NCBI GenBank assembly: GCA_035373625.1
Contig: DAOSNS010000011.1
Location: forward strand, 37,651-101,650
Origin: DSWT01 sp035373625
GTDB lineage: Bacteria > Chloroflexota > Anaerolineae > B4-G1 > SLSP01
Length of the DNA: 64,000 bases
Direction: 5' to 3'
The notes beneath the pieces are model-generated. The model ran no database searches and had not been told where the DNA came from. It saw nothing but the letters and a program-made list of their open reading frames with translations. Made by a program: the position numbers and the translations under genes. Shown here in pieces: positions 1 through 10,700 of the stretch; position 1 is the first letter of the stretch; each line of letters begins with the position of its first letter.

Positions 1-1394
1 AACACTTCCAGGTCGGCGGGGAGGATGTGCGACGGCGCGCCCATGGCCACCCAGGCATCGTACACGCTGCCGTGCTCCCGGTCAAAGCGGGTCGTCTGTA
101 CGCGGACGGCAGTGCCCACCCCTTCCAGGGTCAGGGTGAACTCGCGCGGGGGCCGCACGTCGAACAGGTCGTAGATTTCGCCCGGTTTCGCGGCAGCCAA
201 CAGGCGGCTGTCGTTGGCGTCGGCGCGATAGTGGCAGTAGTTCCACAGCAGCACGGCCAGCGTGCCATCGCGGCGGCGGGTGACCGCATACCCATCGCCT
301 TCGGCCAGCGCTTCCTCGCCCAGACGCGAAAGGAACCAGTAGCCGTGATACGATGCCTTTTTCAATCCCTGGACGTTGACCAGTCCAAACCCGCCGTGGA
401 AGGGTGTATCCCCCACCCGGCACTCCTCAAAGATGTCGCTGACCACCCAAAATGACAGCGAATCCATCAGGCCGCGCGCCCGCCAGTTGTTGTCCACGAT
501 GAAGGCAGCCTCGAAGGCGGTATCGTGCACGGGATCGCGCGGGCTGGGGCTGGAACTCCATTCGGTGTAATGGCGTTCGATGTTGGGGAAGGCCGACGCG
601 CGCAAAAGTTCATCGCAGCCGCGCGCATCCATCAACAGGCGGTCGGGGCCGTCCCAGGTCATATAGCCGCGGCCTTCCAGGTCAACCGGATAACGGGTCG
701 GGTACGGGTGTGTGGAGAAAAAGTCGAGCGGCAGTTGGCGCTCGGCGCAGGCGGCCAGGAATTCCTTTCCCCACGGCGGCTCGCCCACGGCGTCGCCAAA
801 GCCGTGGCTGGCCGGGCCGCCGACCCGCAGGTGCGGGTCCACGCGCTTGATCGTGCGCGCGGTGCGCGCATAGAGTTCCATATAGGCGTCGAAATCGGCG
901 TTTTTCCAGAAAACGGTCAGTCCCGGTTCGTTCCACACCTCGAAATACCAGCGCCGCACTTCGTCCAGCCCGTAGCGCTCGATGATGTGGCGGATGAATT
1001 GCTCGATGAACCATTCCCAGCGCTCCCAATCTTTCGGCGGGGTAATGTTCCCCTTCCACCAGAAGACGGTCTCCTCACCGCTGGCCAGGTCGTAGGGCAT
1101 AAAGCTCAATTCCACAAAGGGCCGGATGCCGATGGACAGCCAGTGATCGTACACCAGGTCCACATATTGCCAGTTGACGATCGGTTGGCCGTTCTCCTCA
1201 CGATAGACCATCATATCTTCGTGGAACAGGCCGTGCATGCGGATGTACTGGAAAGGCATCTCGCGCTGCACCATTTCCAGGTGCTTTTGGAAATCGGCGC
1301 GCAGGGCCTCTCCCACCCGTCCGCCGCCGACGCACACGCGCCAATAGGGCGTGATGGGTTGGCCGGGTTGTTGCAGATGGATTTTGATGTTCAT
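1..1394 (-). CDS. GH39 family beta-xylosidase (3' end outside window)
   Basis: The reading frame starts at 1394 (ATG, preceded by GGTGAGGA) and stays open to the left edge, giving 464 residues without a stop, so the C-terminus is missing. The product matches glycoside hydrolase family 39, retaining exo-xylosidases that release xylose from xylo-oligosaccharides. The acid/base motif VWNEP lies at residues 153-157 (E156) and the nucleophile motif YTEW at 276-279 (E278); these positions agree closely with characterised GH39 xylosidases. There is no signal peptide, so it should act in the cytoplasm on imported oligomers. It begins only 9 bp after the alpha/beta hydrolase stop, so the two are cotranscribed. 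The family call is strong; the exact substrate is inferred. Confidence 0.88.
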   Translation of the reverse strand, partial: MNIKIHLQQPGQPITPYWRVCVGGGRVGEALRADFQKHLEMVQREMPFQYIRMHGLFHEDMMVYREENGQPIVNWQYVDLVYDHWLSIGIRPFVELSFMPYDLASGEETVFWWKGNITPPKDWERWEWFIEQFIRHIIERYGLDEVRRWYFEVWNEPGLTVFWKNADFDAYMELYARTARTIKRVDPHLRVGGPASHGFGDAVGEPPWGKEFLAACAERQLPLDFFSTHPYPTRYPVDLEGRGYMTWDGPDRLLMDARGCDELLRASAFPNIERHYTEWSSSPSPRDPVHDTAFEAAFIVDNNWRARGLMDSLSFWVVSDIFEECRVGDTPFHGGFGLVNVQGLKKASYHGYWFLSRLGEEALAEGDGYAVTRRRDGTLAVLLWNYCHYRADANDSRLLAAAKPGEIYDLFDVRPPREFTLTLEGVGTAVRVQTTRFDREHGSVYDAWVAMGAPSHILPADLEV

Positions 1395-1403
1395 CGTCCT
1401 CAC

Positions 1404-2234
1404 CTAAGCCGGTAATTGCTTCAAGAAGGCCCACAGGGCTTCCATAAAGATCGGGTATTTGTCAAAGCGGATGAGATGGCCCACATCGGGAATGTTGACG
1501 ATGGTGACGTTGGGGTTCAACTCGCGCACTTTTTCGACAGCATCAGGCGTCACGATCGCCCCCATCTCCGGGTTGCCGGTGAAGAGTAGCATGGGCTGGG
1601 TGACATTCGGGAGGGTCTTCTGCCAGTCCTGTCTATCGGAGCGTATTCTGGTGCTCACCACATCCAGGATTGTGGGATCGAGCTGCTTTTTGGACTCGCA
1701 CATCGGCAGCAGCAGTTCTTCGGGCCAGGTGGGGTGATCCTTACGGTATTGCACCAGCAACTCTTCCAACGTTTGGGTGCCCAGGCTCTGGACCCACTTT
1801 CGCATGGGGTTCTCCGCGAGTTGTTCGGGAGTTGGTTCCGGCCAGGACAACCGCCAGGCCGGGTCTTCCAGAAACAGGGCGCTGACCAGTTCGGGGAAGC
1901 GCACGACGAGTTGGTAGGTAACCCCTGCTCCCATCGAGTGCCCGCCCACAATCGGGCGATGCAATCCCAGGGTGCGGATGAGTTCGGCGACGTCGGCAGC
2001 CATGTCCACGTCGTCACCCGGCTGCACGCGCGCCGAAAGGCCGTGGCCGCGCATATCTGGCATGATCACGTCATAGTCGGCTTCGAGCGCGCGCGCCACG
2101 GGAGTCCAGCACAGGCCGTTGTCCGAAAAGCCGTGAATCAAGACCATGGGGCGTTTATCCCCATGGCCGGTGCGGGTGTAGTGCAGCCGCACGCCGTTGA
2201 CCAGTACATCCTCTTGCGTCCAGTGAGTGACCAT
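1404..2234 (-). CDS. alpha/beta hydrolase, possibly an esterase of the xylan operon
   Basis: A 276-residue alpha/beta-fold hydrolase. The oxyanion-hole segment HGFSDNG is at 34-40, the nucleophile elbow GGHSMG puts the catalytic serine at 100, and the late GHLIRFD segment supplies the catalytic histidine at 253. A substrate cannot be read from the sequence, as the family includes esterases, lipases and C-C hydrolases. Its position between two predicted xylosidases makes removal of acetyl or other ester groups from xylo-oligosaccharides a reasonable guess. No signal peptide is present. The SD is AAGGAG, seen on the minus strand just upstream of 2234. Confidence 0.85.
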   Translation of the reverse strand: MVTHWTQEDVLVNGVRLHYTRTGHGDKRPMVLIHGFSDNGLCWTPVARALEADYDVIMPDMRGHGLSARVQPGDDVDMAADVAELIRTLGLHRPIVGGHSMGAGVTYQLVVRFPELVSALFLEDPAWRLSWPEPTPEQLAENPMRKWVQSLGTQTLEELLVQYRKDHPTWPEELLLPMCESKKQLDPTILDVVSTRIRSDRQDWQKTLPNVTQPMLLFTGNPEMGAIVTPDAVEKVRELNPNVTIVNIPDVGHLIRFDKYPIFMEALWAFLKQLPA

Positions 2235-2254
2235 AACGTTTCTCCTTATGAAAA

Positions 2255-2293
2255 TAGTCTAATAGTCTGACAGTCGTTAGTCAGATAGTCCTG
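2255..2293. repeat. short TAGTC octamer array
   Basis: Five TAGTC/CAGTC cores follow one another at 7-8 bp spacing in the spacer between the GH120-like gene and the alpha/beta hydrolase. It is the same degenerate octamer family as the large array at 58335-58747 and the short one at 50868-50897. Confidence 0.75.
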
Positions 2294-2365
2294 CGATCAT
2301 TTTCATTATCGGGGTTGTACCACCGGTTCGGTTACACTCCTTATAGGATTGATGAAAGTTTGAAC

Positions 2366-4282
2366 CTAATCTTTCAGTTTACGGGGGTCAATGCTGAAAC
2401 GGACTTTCTTATCGGCCAGGCCGATGATGGGGCCGGGCATTCGTTTCCCTTTGTGATCTATGGCCCCAAAATAATCGGTGCAGACTTTTTCATCGGCAAC
2501 GACTTCGGGTAACTCACCCTTGAAAGCTACCTCCATCGTCAGGTCGTCGCTGTTGATTTCAATCTCTATATCGCACACATGGCCGTTTTTGTCAAACCCG
2601 CAGAATTCCTGCCAGGTGGCCAGGTCGAGGCACATTTCTGGTTCGGGATACATGACGCGCAGGTAGCCGGGGGGCATTTTGGCGTAGGCGTTGCCTTCGG
2701 CCTGGTTGTGCTGATTCGGCAGGATGATGGCGGCCTCGCCGCATTGGTAAAACAGGTTGTTGAAGAATTTGTTCTCCCGCGAGGTTCCGCCGCGCTTGGG
2801 CCAGAGCCGGAACGCCACCACTTTGGCGAAAAAGCCCGCTTTGTCGCACTTGCCGATCAGGTTGTTGACCATTCTCAGCCGGTCGGTGCCTTCGAGGTAA
2901 ATGCCATAGCCGTTTCTGACCTCCAGCTCGGTGGTCTTGTACCAGCCGGATGAGCCGGGTTCGGCGGGGATGGCGTTTCTATCGTAGCGACCTTCGACAT
3001 TCCAGATGATGTTGTTGTCAATCAGATTTTCGGCGTCGCGCGAGCACTCGATAAAGATGTGTTCGCGGGACTGGATGCCATCTATGAACAGGTTCGAGGT
3101 GATGCGACAGTTCTCGTTGCCCACATCCAGCCACAGCGCATCGCAGCCGATGCACCTCTTGATGACGTTCCTGCGGATGAGCGAATCCACCGCATGGTGC
3201 AGCTTGATGCCGCCGGCTTCCCAGGAAAGCTCCATGCGCTGCCACCCTGTTCCGACGATGAGGTTATCTTCGATGAGCATGTTGCGCACAAACAGGCCGG
3301 CAATACCGCACACGCCCGCGTCTCGGATCGTATTGCGCCGGATGATGTGATACCCGATGATTTGCCCCTCGACAAAGGAGTGATGCCAGCACTCATTGCC
3401 GCAGTCTATACCGGTGGCGTTCGACCAGTCAATCGTGCAATCTTCGATGATCCAGTGATGACCCCGATAGCAGGAAAGGGCACCGCGTTGAGGGACAGGG
3501 GCGCCGGTCGCGGCATGCGCCAGCGTCAGCCCTTTGACGCGGATGTAGGACAGGAAAGGCACCTTTGGGGCAAAACACTGTTCGCGGTTGGTCAGTTCAA
3601 TGACGTGGTTCTTGGGGTCGTCGTCGCCGGGGAGGCGAATGTGCACTTTCTGGCCGTTGGCTTCGACCCAGTACGTGTTGTCATTCTGGCTCAACTGGTT
3701 GTACAGCGAGACCTGTTTCATCGGCTTTCCGTCTACAAACACCATTCCCCGGCGGTTGAGATAGGGTGTCATATCCGTCTTGTCGTATTCGATAAACAAC
3801 CGGTCGTGCAGGATATTGACGGCGCAAAACGGGTTGTAGCCTTTGAAATCCTCCGGGTTCAGTTCGATTTCCCACACTCTGATCTCCGTCCCTGAAGGTG
3901 GAGCCTCCCTAAAACCGGCGAACAAACGCCACCCCACGCTGGGTTTAAAGTCCTTGACCTCCACGGAGGCCTTGATGATCACCTCTTCCCCCTGATAGGC
4001 TTCATAGCTGATCATCTTTTCAGGCCCAAGCCCGCCCATCGCCGGCTGCACCGTCTCGCGGTACGTTCCGCCGTGGATCAGCACGCGGGTGCCCGGCGTT
4101 GCCACCTGCGCCGCGGCGTTGATGGTTTTGAAAGGGCGCGCGGGCGTGCCGTCGTTCTGATCGGAGGCGTGCGGATGGTTCGTGTCCACATGGAGTTCGC
4201 GGTCGTACTGCGGTTCGACTTCCCAAAATGAGAACATTTGTCCATTGGGAAGGCGGGCGGAAAGATCCTCTTGTTTGGCCAT
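2366..4282 (-). CDS. GH120-like right-handed beta-helix glycosidase (putative beta-xylosidase)
   Basis: A 638-residue protein that looks like a right-handed parallel beta-helix, with many short N-x-I and D-N-x-I turns between about residues 240 and 520 and a leading segment of the DUF1565 type around 30-80. Its length is essentially that of XylC, the founding GH120 beta-xylosidase of Thermoanaerobacterium. Candidate catalytic residues are D386 in ALWLDVGNE and E412 in HIFIEC, near the D382/E405 pair I recall for XylC. It has no signal peptide. It opens the operon that also carries GH39, which supports xylo-oligosaccharide cleavage. A different beta-helix family such as GH141 is the main alternative. 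The start at 4282 has AAGGA upstream. Confidence 0.65.
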   Translation of the reverse strand: MAKQEDLSARLPNGQMFSFWEVEPQYDRELHVDTNHPHASDQNDGTPARPFKTINAAAQVATPGTRVLIHGGTYRETVQPAMGGLGPEKMISYEAYQGEEVIIKASVEVKDFKPSVGWRLFAGFREAPPSGTEIRVWEIELNPEDFKGYNPFCAVNILHDRLFIEYDKTDMTPYLNRRGMVFVDGKPMKQVSLYNQLSQNDNTYWVEANGQKVHIRLPGDDDPKNHVIELTNREQCFAPKVPFLSYIRVKGLTLAHAATGAPVPQRGALSCYRGHHWIIEDCTIDWSNATGIDCGNECWHHSFVEGQIIGYHIIRRNTIRDAGVCGIAGLFVRNMLIEDNLIVGTGWQRMELSWEAGGIKLHHAVDSLIRRNVIKRCIGCDALWLDVGNENCRITSNLFIDGIQSREHIFIECSRDAENLIDNNIIWNVEGRYDRNAIPAEPGSSGWYKTTELEVRNGYGIYLEGTDRLRMVNNLIGKCDKAGFFAKVVAFRLWPKRGGTSRENKFFNNLFYQCGEAAIILPNQHNQAEGNAYAKMPPGYLRVMYPEPEMCLDLATWQEFCGFDKNGHVCDIEIEINSDDLTMEVAFKGELPEVVADEKVCTDYFGAIDHKGKRMPGPIIGLADKKVRFSIDPRKLKD

Positions 4283-4325
4283 GTTTGTCGTCCTTTCTAA
4301 GGCATGCAGGTTGGCACGATGGTAC

Positions 4326-4372
4326 TTTTATCCCCCTTCTTGGGGTATAAAGACGTGCTTTCTAACGGGCAA
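4326..4372 (-). promoter_or_regulatory. promoter and palindromic operator candidate of the xylan operon
   Basis: On the minus strand TTGCCC (4367-4372) and TATACC (4344-4349) are separated by 17 bp. The -10 overlaps a near-palindrome, TTTATCCCCC / GGGGTATAAA with a 5-bp centre, at 4327-4351, a plausible repressor site. Confidence 0.45.
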
Positions 4373-4514
4373 TACAGCATTATTTTAAGCGATGTTTCAA
4401 ACTTAGGCAAGTGAGAGGGGTATGTCTACTCTTGCAACAACAGGCCAGCATCTCCTCGGAAAATGGTCGTTGATAGATTTTCACAGATGAAGCTCAGGAA
4501 GTGACGTTTGTATG

Positions 4515-4542
4515 TTGACGTAAGCTACGAAATACGTACACT
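4515..4542 (+). promoter_or_regulatory. possible promoter of the giant secreted protein
   Basis: TTGACG (4515-4520) and TACACT (4537-4542) are 16 bp apart, in the 511-bp space between the divergent xylan operon and the giant gene. Apart from this, the operator at 4326-4372 and the inverted repeat below, I see no gene or known RNA in this space. Confidence 0.35.
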
Positions 4543-4676
4543 ATATTAAGGGGGAATGTCATTTCTTAAAGAAATAAACCCTATTGCTGTTGGTTGCAAC
4601 TGGGCGTTAAGGATTATAGTTGTCTGTAGGCGGGCGATAACTATACCAGGTGCACAGTAAAACTTCTTTATTCCTG

Positions 4677-4741
4677 TCAGCAGATCGAGCGAATTTGTAT
4701 GCTAAACGTTCAAAAATCGGCTTGATCGCTAGATCTGCTGA
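4677..4741 (+). promoter_or_regulatory. inverted repeat in the leader of the giant gene
   Basis: TCAGCAGATC (4677-4686) and GATCTGCTGA (4732-4741) are perfect 10-bp inverted arms, extended inward by AGCG/CGCT. The arms would close a stem around a loop of about 35 nt. The structure ends 42 bp before the SD AAGGAGG. It could be an RNA stem or a protein-binding site. Confidence 0.5.
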
Positions 4742-4793
4742 TGAAGTATGAAAATTTCAGCGGGTAGTTAGTAATTTCGATAAGGAGGTAACC

Positions 4794-7700
4794 ATGAACC
4801 GGCTTCACTTTCCCTTGTTCCGTTGGCTTAATTTGAGCGTGCTCCTGACCTTACTTCTTTCCCCCTTCAGTATGGTCGTCCACGCTGCGCCTTTGGGAGT
4901 TTCTCCTGGACCTGCTGGGGACTCGGCAGGGTTATCTGAAGAACTGCCGCCGCCGCCCATAACTGGCGCCGCAGCAGCACTTGCTTCTCTGGAAATGCCG
5001 GCCTCTTCACCGCCCTGCGCCCTGCTCGACGACCCCACCGTGCGCGGGATGATGTCCGGCGCGTTGGAAACGGCGCTGCTCCACGCCTGCGGGCGCGAGG
5101 CAACGCAGCCAGAGACCGTACCCGGTGTAGGAGCAACCACGGGTGGGGCAACCGCGAGGGTAGGGGCAACCCTTGCGGTTGCCCCTACTATGCCCTCCCT
5201 CCCGACCGCCTTTGGCGACGATGTGTTGGTCAACGACCCCACCGGCGAGCTGACCTCGATGACGCAGAGCGGGGCCGTCATCGCCCGCAATGAGAACAAC
5301 GGCATCCTCTGCGCTGCCTACAACGACTCCTACCACGGCCACGTGGAAGGCACCGGCTGGACCGGCTTCAGCAGCTCCGGCGACGGCGGCGCGACGTGGA
5401 GCGACCACGGCTCGCTCGGCGACCCCAACTCCTACGGCTACCCTGCGCTGATCTGGCGGCGCGCCGACGGCCACTTCTACCTCGCCACGCTCCACGCCAG
5501 TGGCCTGGGATTGTGGGACCTGGGCACAAACTGCCTGACCGCCGGCTGGGTGGAGATGATCCACACCGGCGTGGCGGACGACAAGGAGATGCTGGCCGTG
5601 GATAACAATCCCTCCAGCCCCTACTATGGCCGCCTTTACGCCGTGTGGACTAATCTCACAGATGGGCATATTTACGCGGTATATTCCGATGACGGCGGGC
5701 AAACCTGGTCGGCGCCGGTGGATGTGAGCGGCCACAACCAGGTCAACGGCGCGTGGCCGGCCGTGGACCCCGTCACCGGCGACGTGTACGTGGCCTGGAC
5801 GCACTGGGACGTCTACCCCGACGGCCCGATTGACGTGGAGATCGCGCGCTCGACCGACGGCGGCGCGACGTGGACGCCGCGCACCAACCCGATGGACAAT
5901 CGAGTCAACCCGCGCGACGCGACGGCCACCGCAAACTGTGGCCGTCCCGCGCTCAACGGCGACATCGGCTACAATCCGTATCCGCAGATTGCCGTGGATC
6001 ACCACTCCAACCTGCACATCGTCTACTCCTACGACCCGGACAGCTATAACTCCGGCGATGTGGTCAACATCTACTACCGCCGCTCGACCGACGGCGGCGC
6101 GACGTGGGAGAGCCAGATCCGCGTCAACGATTACTATTTGGCCGACCAGTTCTCCCCCGCGCTGGCGGTAGCCGAGAACGACGTCGTCGCCGTCTTCTGG
6201 TACGACAGACGGCTGGACCCGACCAACATGGCTTACGACCGTTACATGGCGCTCTCGCGCGATGGCGGCCTGTCCTTCGAGGCCAATAAGCGCATCAGCG
6301 ACGCATCCTCGCCCGTCGTCCCGGCGGGCCCCGGCATGGCGACCTGCTACCACGGCGACTACGACGGCGCGACGGCCGGCGGCGGCGCGTTTTATACTGT
6401 CTGGGGCGATGACCGGCGCGGCGATGCCGATGTCTGGTCGGATTCCGAGCCGTATTTCTGGGGCCGTCTCTTCGGCACGGTGTACGACGCGACCACGATG
6501 CGCGGCATCGCAAACGCGCGCGTGGAAACGGTCCATGCCTTCACCGGCATGACCTTTTCCGGTATCGCCGACACGACCGGCGACTATGAGGTGAACGTCC
6601 CCGCCAATGAATCCTACGGCGTCACCGCCTATGCCTACGGCTATCGGCCGAACTCCGTGCCAGGGTACGTGGGAGAGGAAGGCGGGCGGGTGGACGTCCC
6701 GCTGATGCCGGCGAACTTCTGGAATGTCTCCGGGCGGGTGACGGACGCGAACACCGGCTACCCGGTCTACGCTCACATCACCGTCACCGGCGATCCGCTT
6801 GATCCGCCCGCGCCGGATAACGCCGCATGGAGCGACCCGCACACCGGCGACTACACCCTGCACCTGGCGGCGGCGATTTACTACACGCTCACGATTGAGG
6901 CGGAGGGGTACATTTCGCAGACTTACCCCCTGGGTGAGCTAACGGCGCACCTCTTCGGCATCAATTTCGCGCTCCAGCCCGACCTGGCTGCCTGCACCGC
7001 GCCGGGCTACGAGATGACGCCGCCGTGCCAGGTCGCTACGGGCGCGGTGTTGACCCCGCCGTCCATCGCCGCCGGGGGCTGCCCCTGCGCCGACCAGACG
7101 CACGCGCTCGTTTTCGCCAACCACACCGGCTTGACCGATGAGGTGCTGCTCTCCTACACGACCACGGCCGGGGTGAGCGTGGAACTGCCGGCTTCGCTGG
7201 GCGTCGTGCCGGATACTGCCGTGCAGCCCTTCGACGCGGCGCTCAAGATTGACCGCGGGGTGGCGCCGGGCGCCGTGGTGACGGTTACGGTCACCGCGTA
7301 CCTGGCGAGCAATCCGGCCCTCTCCGATACGACGGTGATCACCAAACTGGCCATCAGCGCGACCGGCTGGGAAACGCGCACCGCGTCGCCGCGCATTTCG
7401 ATGGACGGCGCAGTGATCGAATACGGCGGCAAACTGTACAACGTGGGGGGATACGGCAGCGACGGCGCGGTAGACATTTACGACCCGGCGACCGATTCCT
7501 GGACGACCGGCGCGTCAGAGCCATCGCCTATTATAGACTATCCGGTAGATGCTTGCTTTGGCTACGCCGCGCCCGGCGACCCGGTCATCTTGCTCCTGCC
7601 CGATGCCACAGGTGTCGTGACCGGCACGTGGCATCGTTATCATATCGCCAGCAATACCTGGGACACCCCCACGCTGCCGGCCCCGCTGCCCGCCAAAGGC

Positions 7701-10700
7701 ATCTGGGCGCCGGATATTGTTGTGGATTACCGCGCCAACAGGTGTTACATCACCGGCGGCGCGACGACTGCCGGCGGCGGCAACCTGACCACGCTGTACC
7801 GCTACGATCCGGCCGCCAACACGGCGACGTTGTTGGGCAACTTCACCCACATCCCGGCCGGCTTCGATTTCCACGCCGGGTGGTATGTGCCGTGGATCGG
7901 CGCATCCGGCGGGATTTGTGTGGGCGGTGGCGTAGACAGCGCCAGCGTCATCTACGCCGACACGCAATGTTACGATATCGCGGCGGCGACGTTCAACCTG
8001 CCCAACGCCGACCTGGGGCCACTGCCGCAGCCCTGGTGGGGCATGGCCGACGCGGAAAAACTCCACGCCGGCGACCACCAGCTTTGGCTCGCCAACGGTG
8101 TGGATGCAAGTGGGGCGTTACTTCAACGCTCGGCCTACTACAGCCGCGAGGCCGGCCGGTTCCTCTACGGCCCCGATCCGGCCTATAAGGTCTACCGCGT
8201 CGAAGGCGACACGGTGGACGGTGAGATGCACGTCGTGGACGGCTCGACCGGCTGGTTCTCCCCCAGCACGTTGCACGAACAACTGATCCAGTGCCCGGTG
8301 TGCGACGACGGCATCGGCCTCGCCAAATCCGGCCCGGAATGGGCCTACAGCGGCGACGTGGTCTCCTACACCGTCGTCATCACGCGCCCCAACTGGATCA
8401 CGGGGACGGCCCGGCTGGCCGACGCGCTGCCGGCGGGCGTCGAATTCGCCGGTGGGCTGAGCGCGACCTACGGCAATGCCTGGTACAGCGACACCGCGCG
8501 CGCGGTCTACTGGACGGCGCAGCCGGGAGGGCTGATGCTCAAGCGCGGCGCGGGCGCCATCCTGCCACAACCGGCGAGTCCCGGTTACAGCCAGCCTGCG
8601 CCTGCCGTCGCCAGCCTGAGCGATTTGCCGCGCGCCCGCGCACCGCTTGCTCCCCAGGCCACCGGTGACGTGATCGAAACGTTCACCAACACCTGGGCAA
8701 TGAATGTCATGGGACTGGCGTACAACCCCGAAACGGACTATGTGCGCTACGTTCACGAAGTCAACTACAGCGTCTTCGATGTAGACGACTCGGCGCCTCA
8801 TCCGGTGCTGCACAATTTCAAATTTTCAGCGGTGAACCCCGGCTGGCCTGCGTTGCTGGATGACCGTGACGGCGTCGCCTACGATTACACCACCGGACAT
8901 TACTTTATGCCTGACTACCAGGGTGATGGGGCTGTCCGCAACGATAACATTGTCGAAATTGACCCAACCGGACGGATTCTCAACGCCTGGGAAACGGATG
9001 GTACCGACAACGACAGCTATGACGGTTCATTCATTAACTCAATCATAGACATTGCCGTTGTGCCGGGCGCGCCGGCCCGTTACTTTGCCACTGCGCTTGG
9101 AGATGGCAACCTTGTCTACGAACTCGATCTGCTCAAGCGCGGGCAGTTCGTCCCCAACACGTGGGGCACGGTGAGGACCTGCACCATACCGGGTATTGCG
9201 GATACCGTGGGCATTGACTACGACGCGCAGAATGGCGTGCTCTACCATTCAGACTGGGATTCTGCAAACATCGTCGTCACCGACCTGGACTGCAACGTGC
9301 TGGATGCCTTCACCTGCAATAACGGCATCTCCGGCTTCAATGCCGGCGTGACCTTTGTGGAAGGCAAATGGCCACCTGAAGTGTGGGTCACAGATTGGCT
9401 GAGCAACCGCACCACGCGCTGCGAGGCCGTGGGCCGCGAACCGCTGCCGGAGGTGGTCACCGTCACCTTCAATGTCACCGTCACCGCACCGGTCTCCACG
9501 ACGGTGGTGAATACGGCGTTACTCGACTATCGCGGCAGCCTGGCAAGTGATGCGCCGGCGGCCGACGTCCGCTACGTGGCAGGCACCTGGAGCGACGACG
9601 CCGTGCACCTGCTCGACGCCAATCTGAACGATCTCGGCAGTTTCCCGACCGGCGCGATTAATCCGAATGGCATGGCCAGTGACGGCGAGACGATCTGGAG
9701 CGGCCATTTCAGCCCGCCGCGAGTGGTGGCCTACGATTTCGCGGGTAACGAGCTGTACCGCTGGTCGGCGGTGCTTTCGGGGTTGCAAGGGATGGAGTTG
9801 GTCAATGGAGAGCTGGCCATCTACCAGGGAGGTCCTCCGGACCAGATCGAATTCCACAACCCGCGCACGGGCGCGCTCAGCCGCACCATTCCTGGGCGAA
9901 GCGGCATCGAAGGATTGACCTTCGATGGGACGCTCCTGTGGCAGCTCGATAATGACTGGATTTACGGCACAAACCCGCTCGACGGCAGCGTCGTTGTGAC
10001 CATCACCAACGCAGCAGCCGGTTGTAGCTTCGGCGGCACCGGCATCACCTCTGACGCGCCCGGCATGCTGACGTTGGCCTGTACTGATGGCCGGTGGTTC
10101 CGGGTTTCTGCGGCGGACGGCAGCGTCATCATAACCGGAACCAATGGCCTGAATATGTACGGCCTGGCGTATGTGCCGCCGCTGCGCAAAACCGTTACGC
10201 AGACGTTCCACGTCGCGCCGCGTCCCACCATCACCTGGACAAAAGAGGTCTACATCAACGGGAACTATGTGGGCCGCTACGACGAAGGCCCATTCACCGC
10301 CGTCCCCGGCGATGACATTCAGCTCGTAGACCGGCTGGATTACGTCGGGCGCGAGCCGCTCTTCGTCCAACTGACCGAGAGCTGGGGCAGCTATCCGGTG
10401 ACGCTGACGGACGAATATCACACGCGCGGCGTCGTTACGATGGGGAACGGCGACTGGTATGTGACACTGCGCCCCGGCGAAAGCGATCGGGTGGTCAAGA
10501 CGCTGCACCTCACCGATGCCGTGCCGGTCACGATTTACGAGTGGCTGTCCCCCGACGGGATGCCGATGGAGGAGCGCACCGTCGTCTTCCAGCCGCCGTC
10601 GTTCGTCAAAGACGGCCCGGCGACCGCCGGCCACGGTCAGATCATCACCTACACGCTCACACTTGATACGCAGGACGCGCTCTTCGGCTCGCTGCTGCTG

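Noticed and set aside
525..1415. 296-residue open frame on the plus strand
   Set aside because: It is antisense to the GH39 gene, which has both catalytic motifs in the right spacing and runs off the left edge; the plus-strand frame has no recognisable domain.
5007..6863. 618-residue antisense open frame
   Set aside because: Composition (Val/Gly/Arg-rich, no motifs) is typical of the shadow of a GC-rich gene; the plus strand encodes clear Asp-box repeats.
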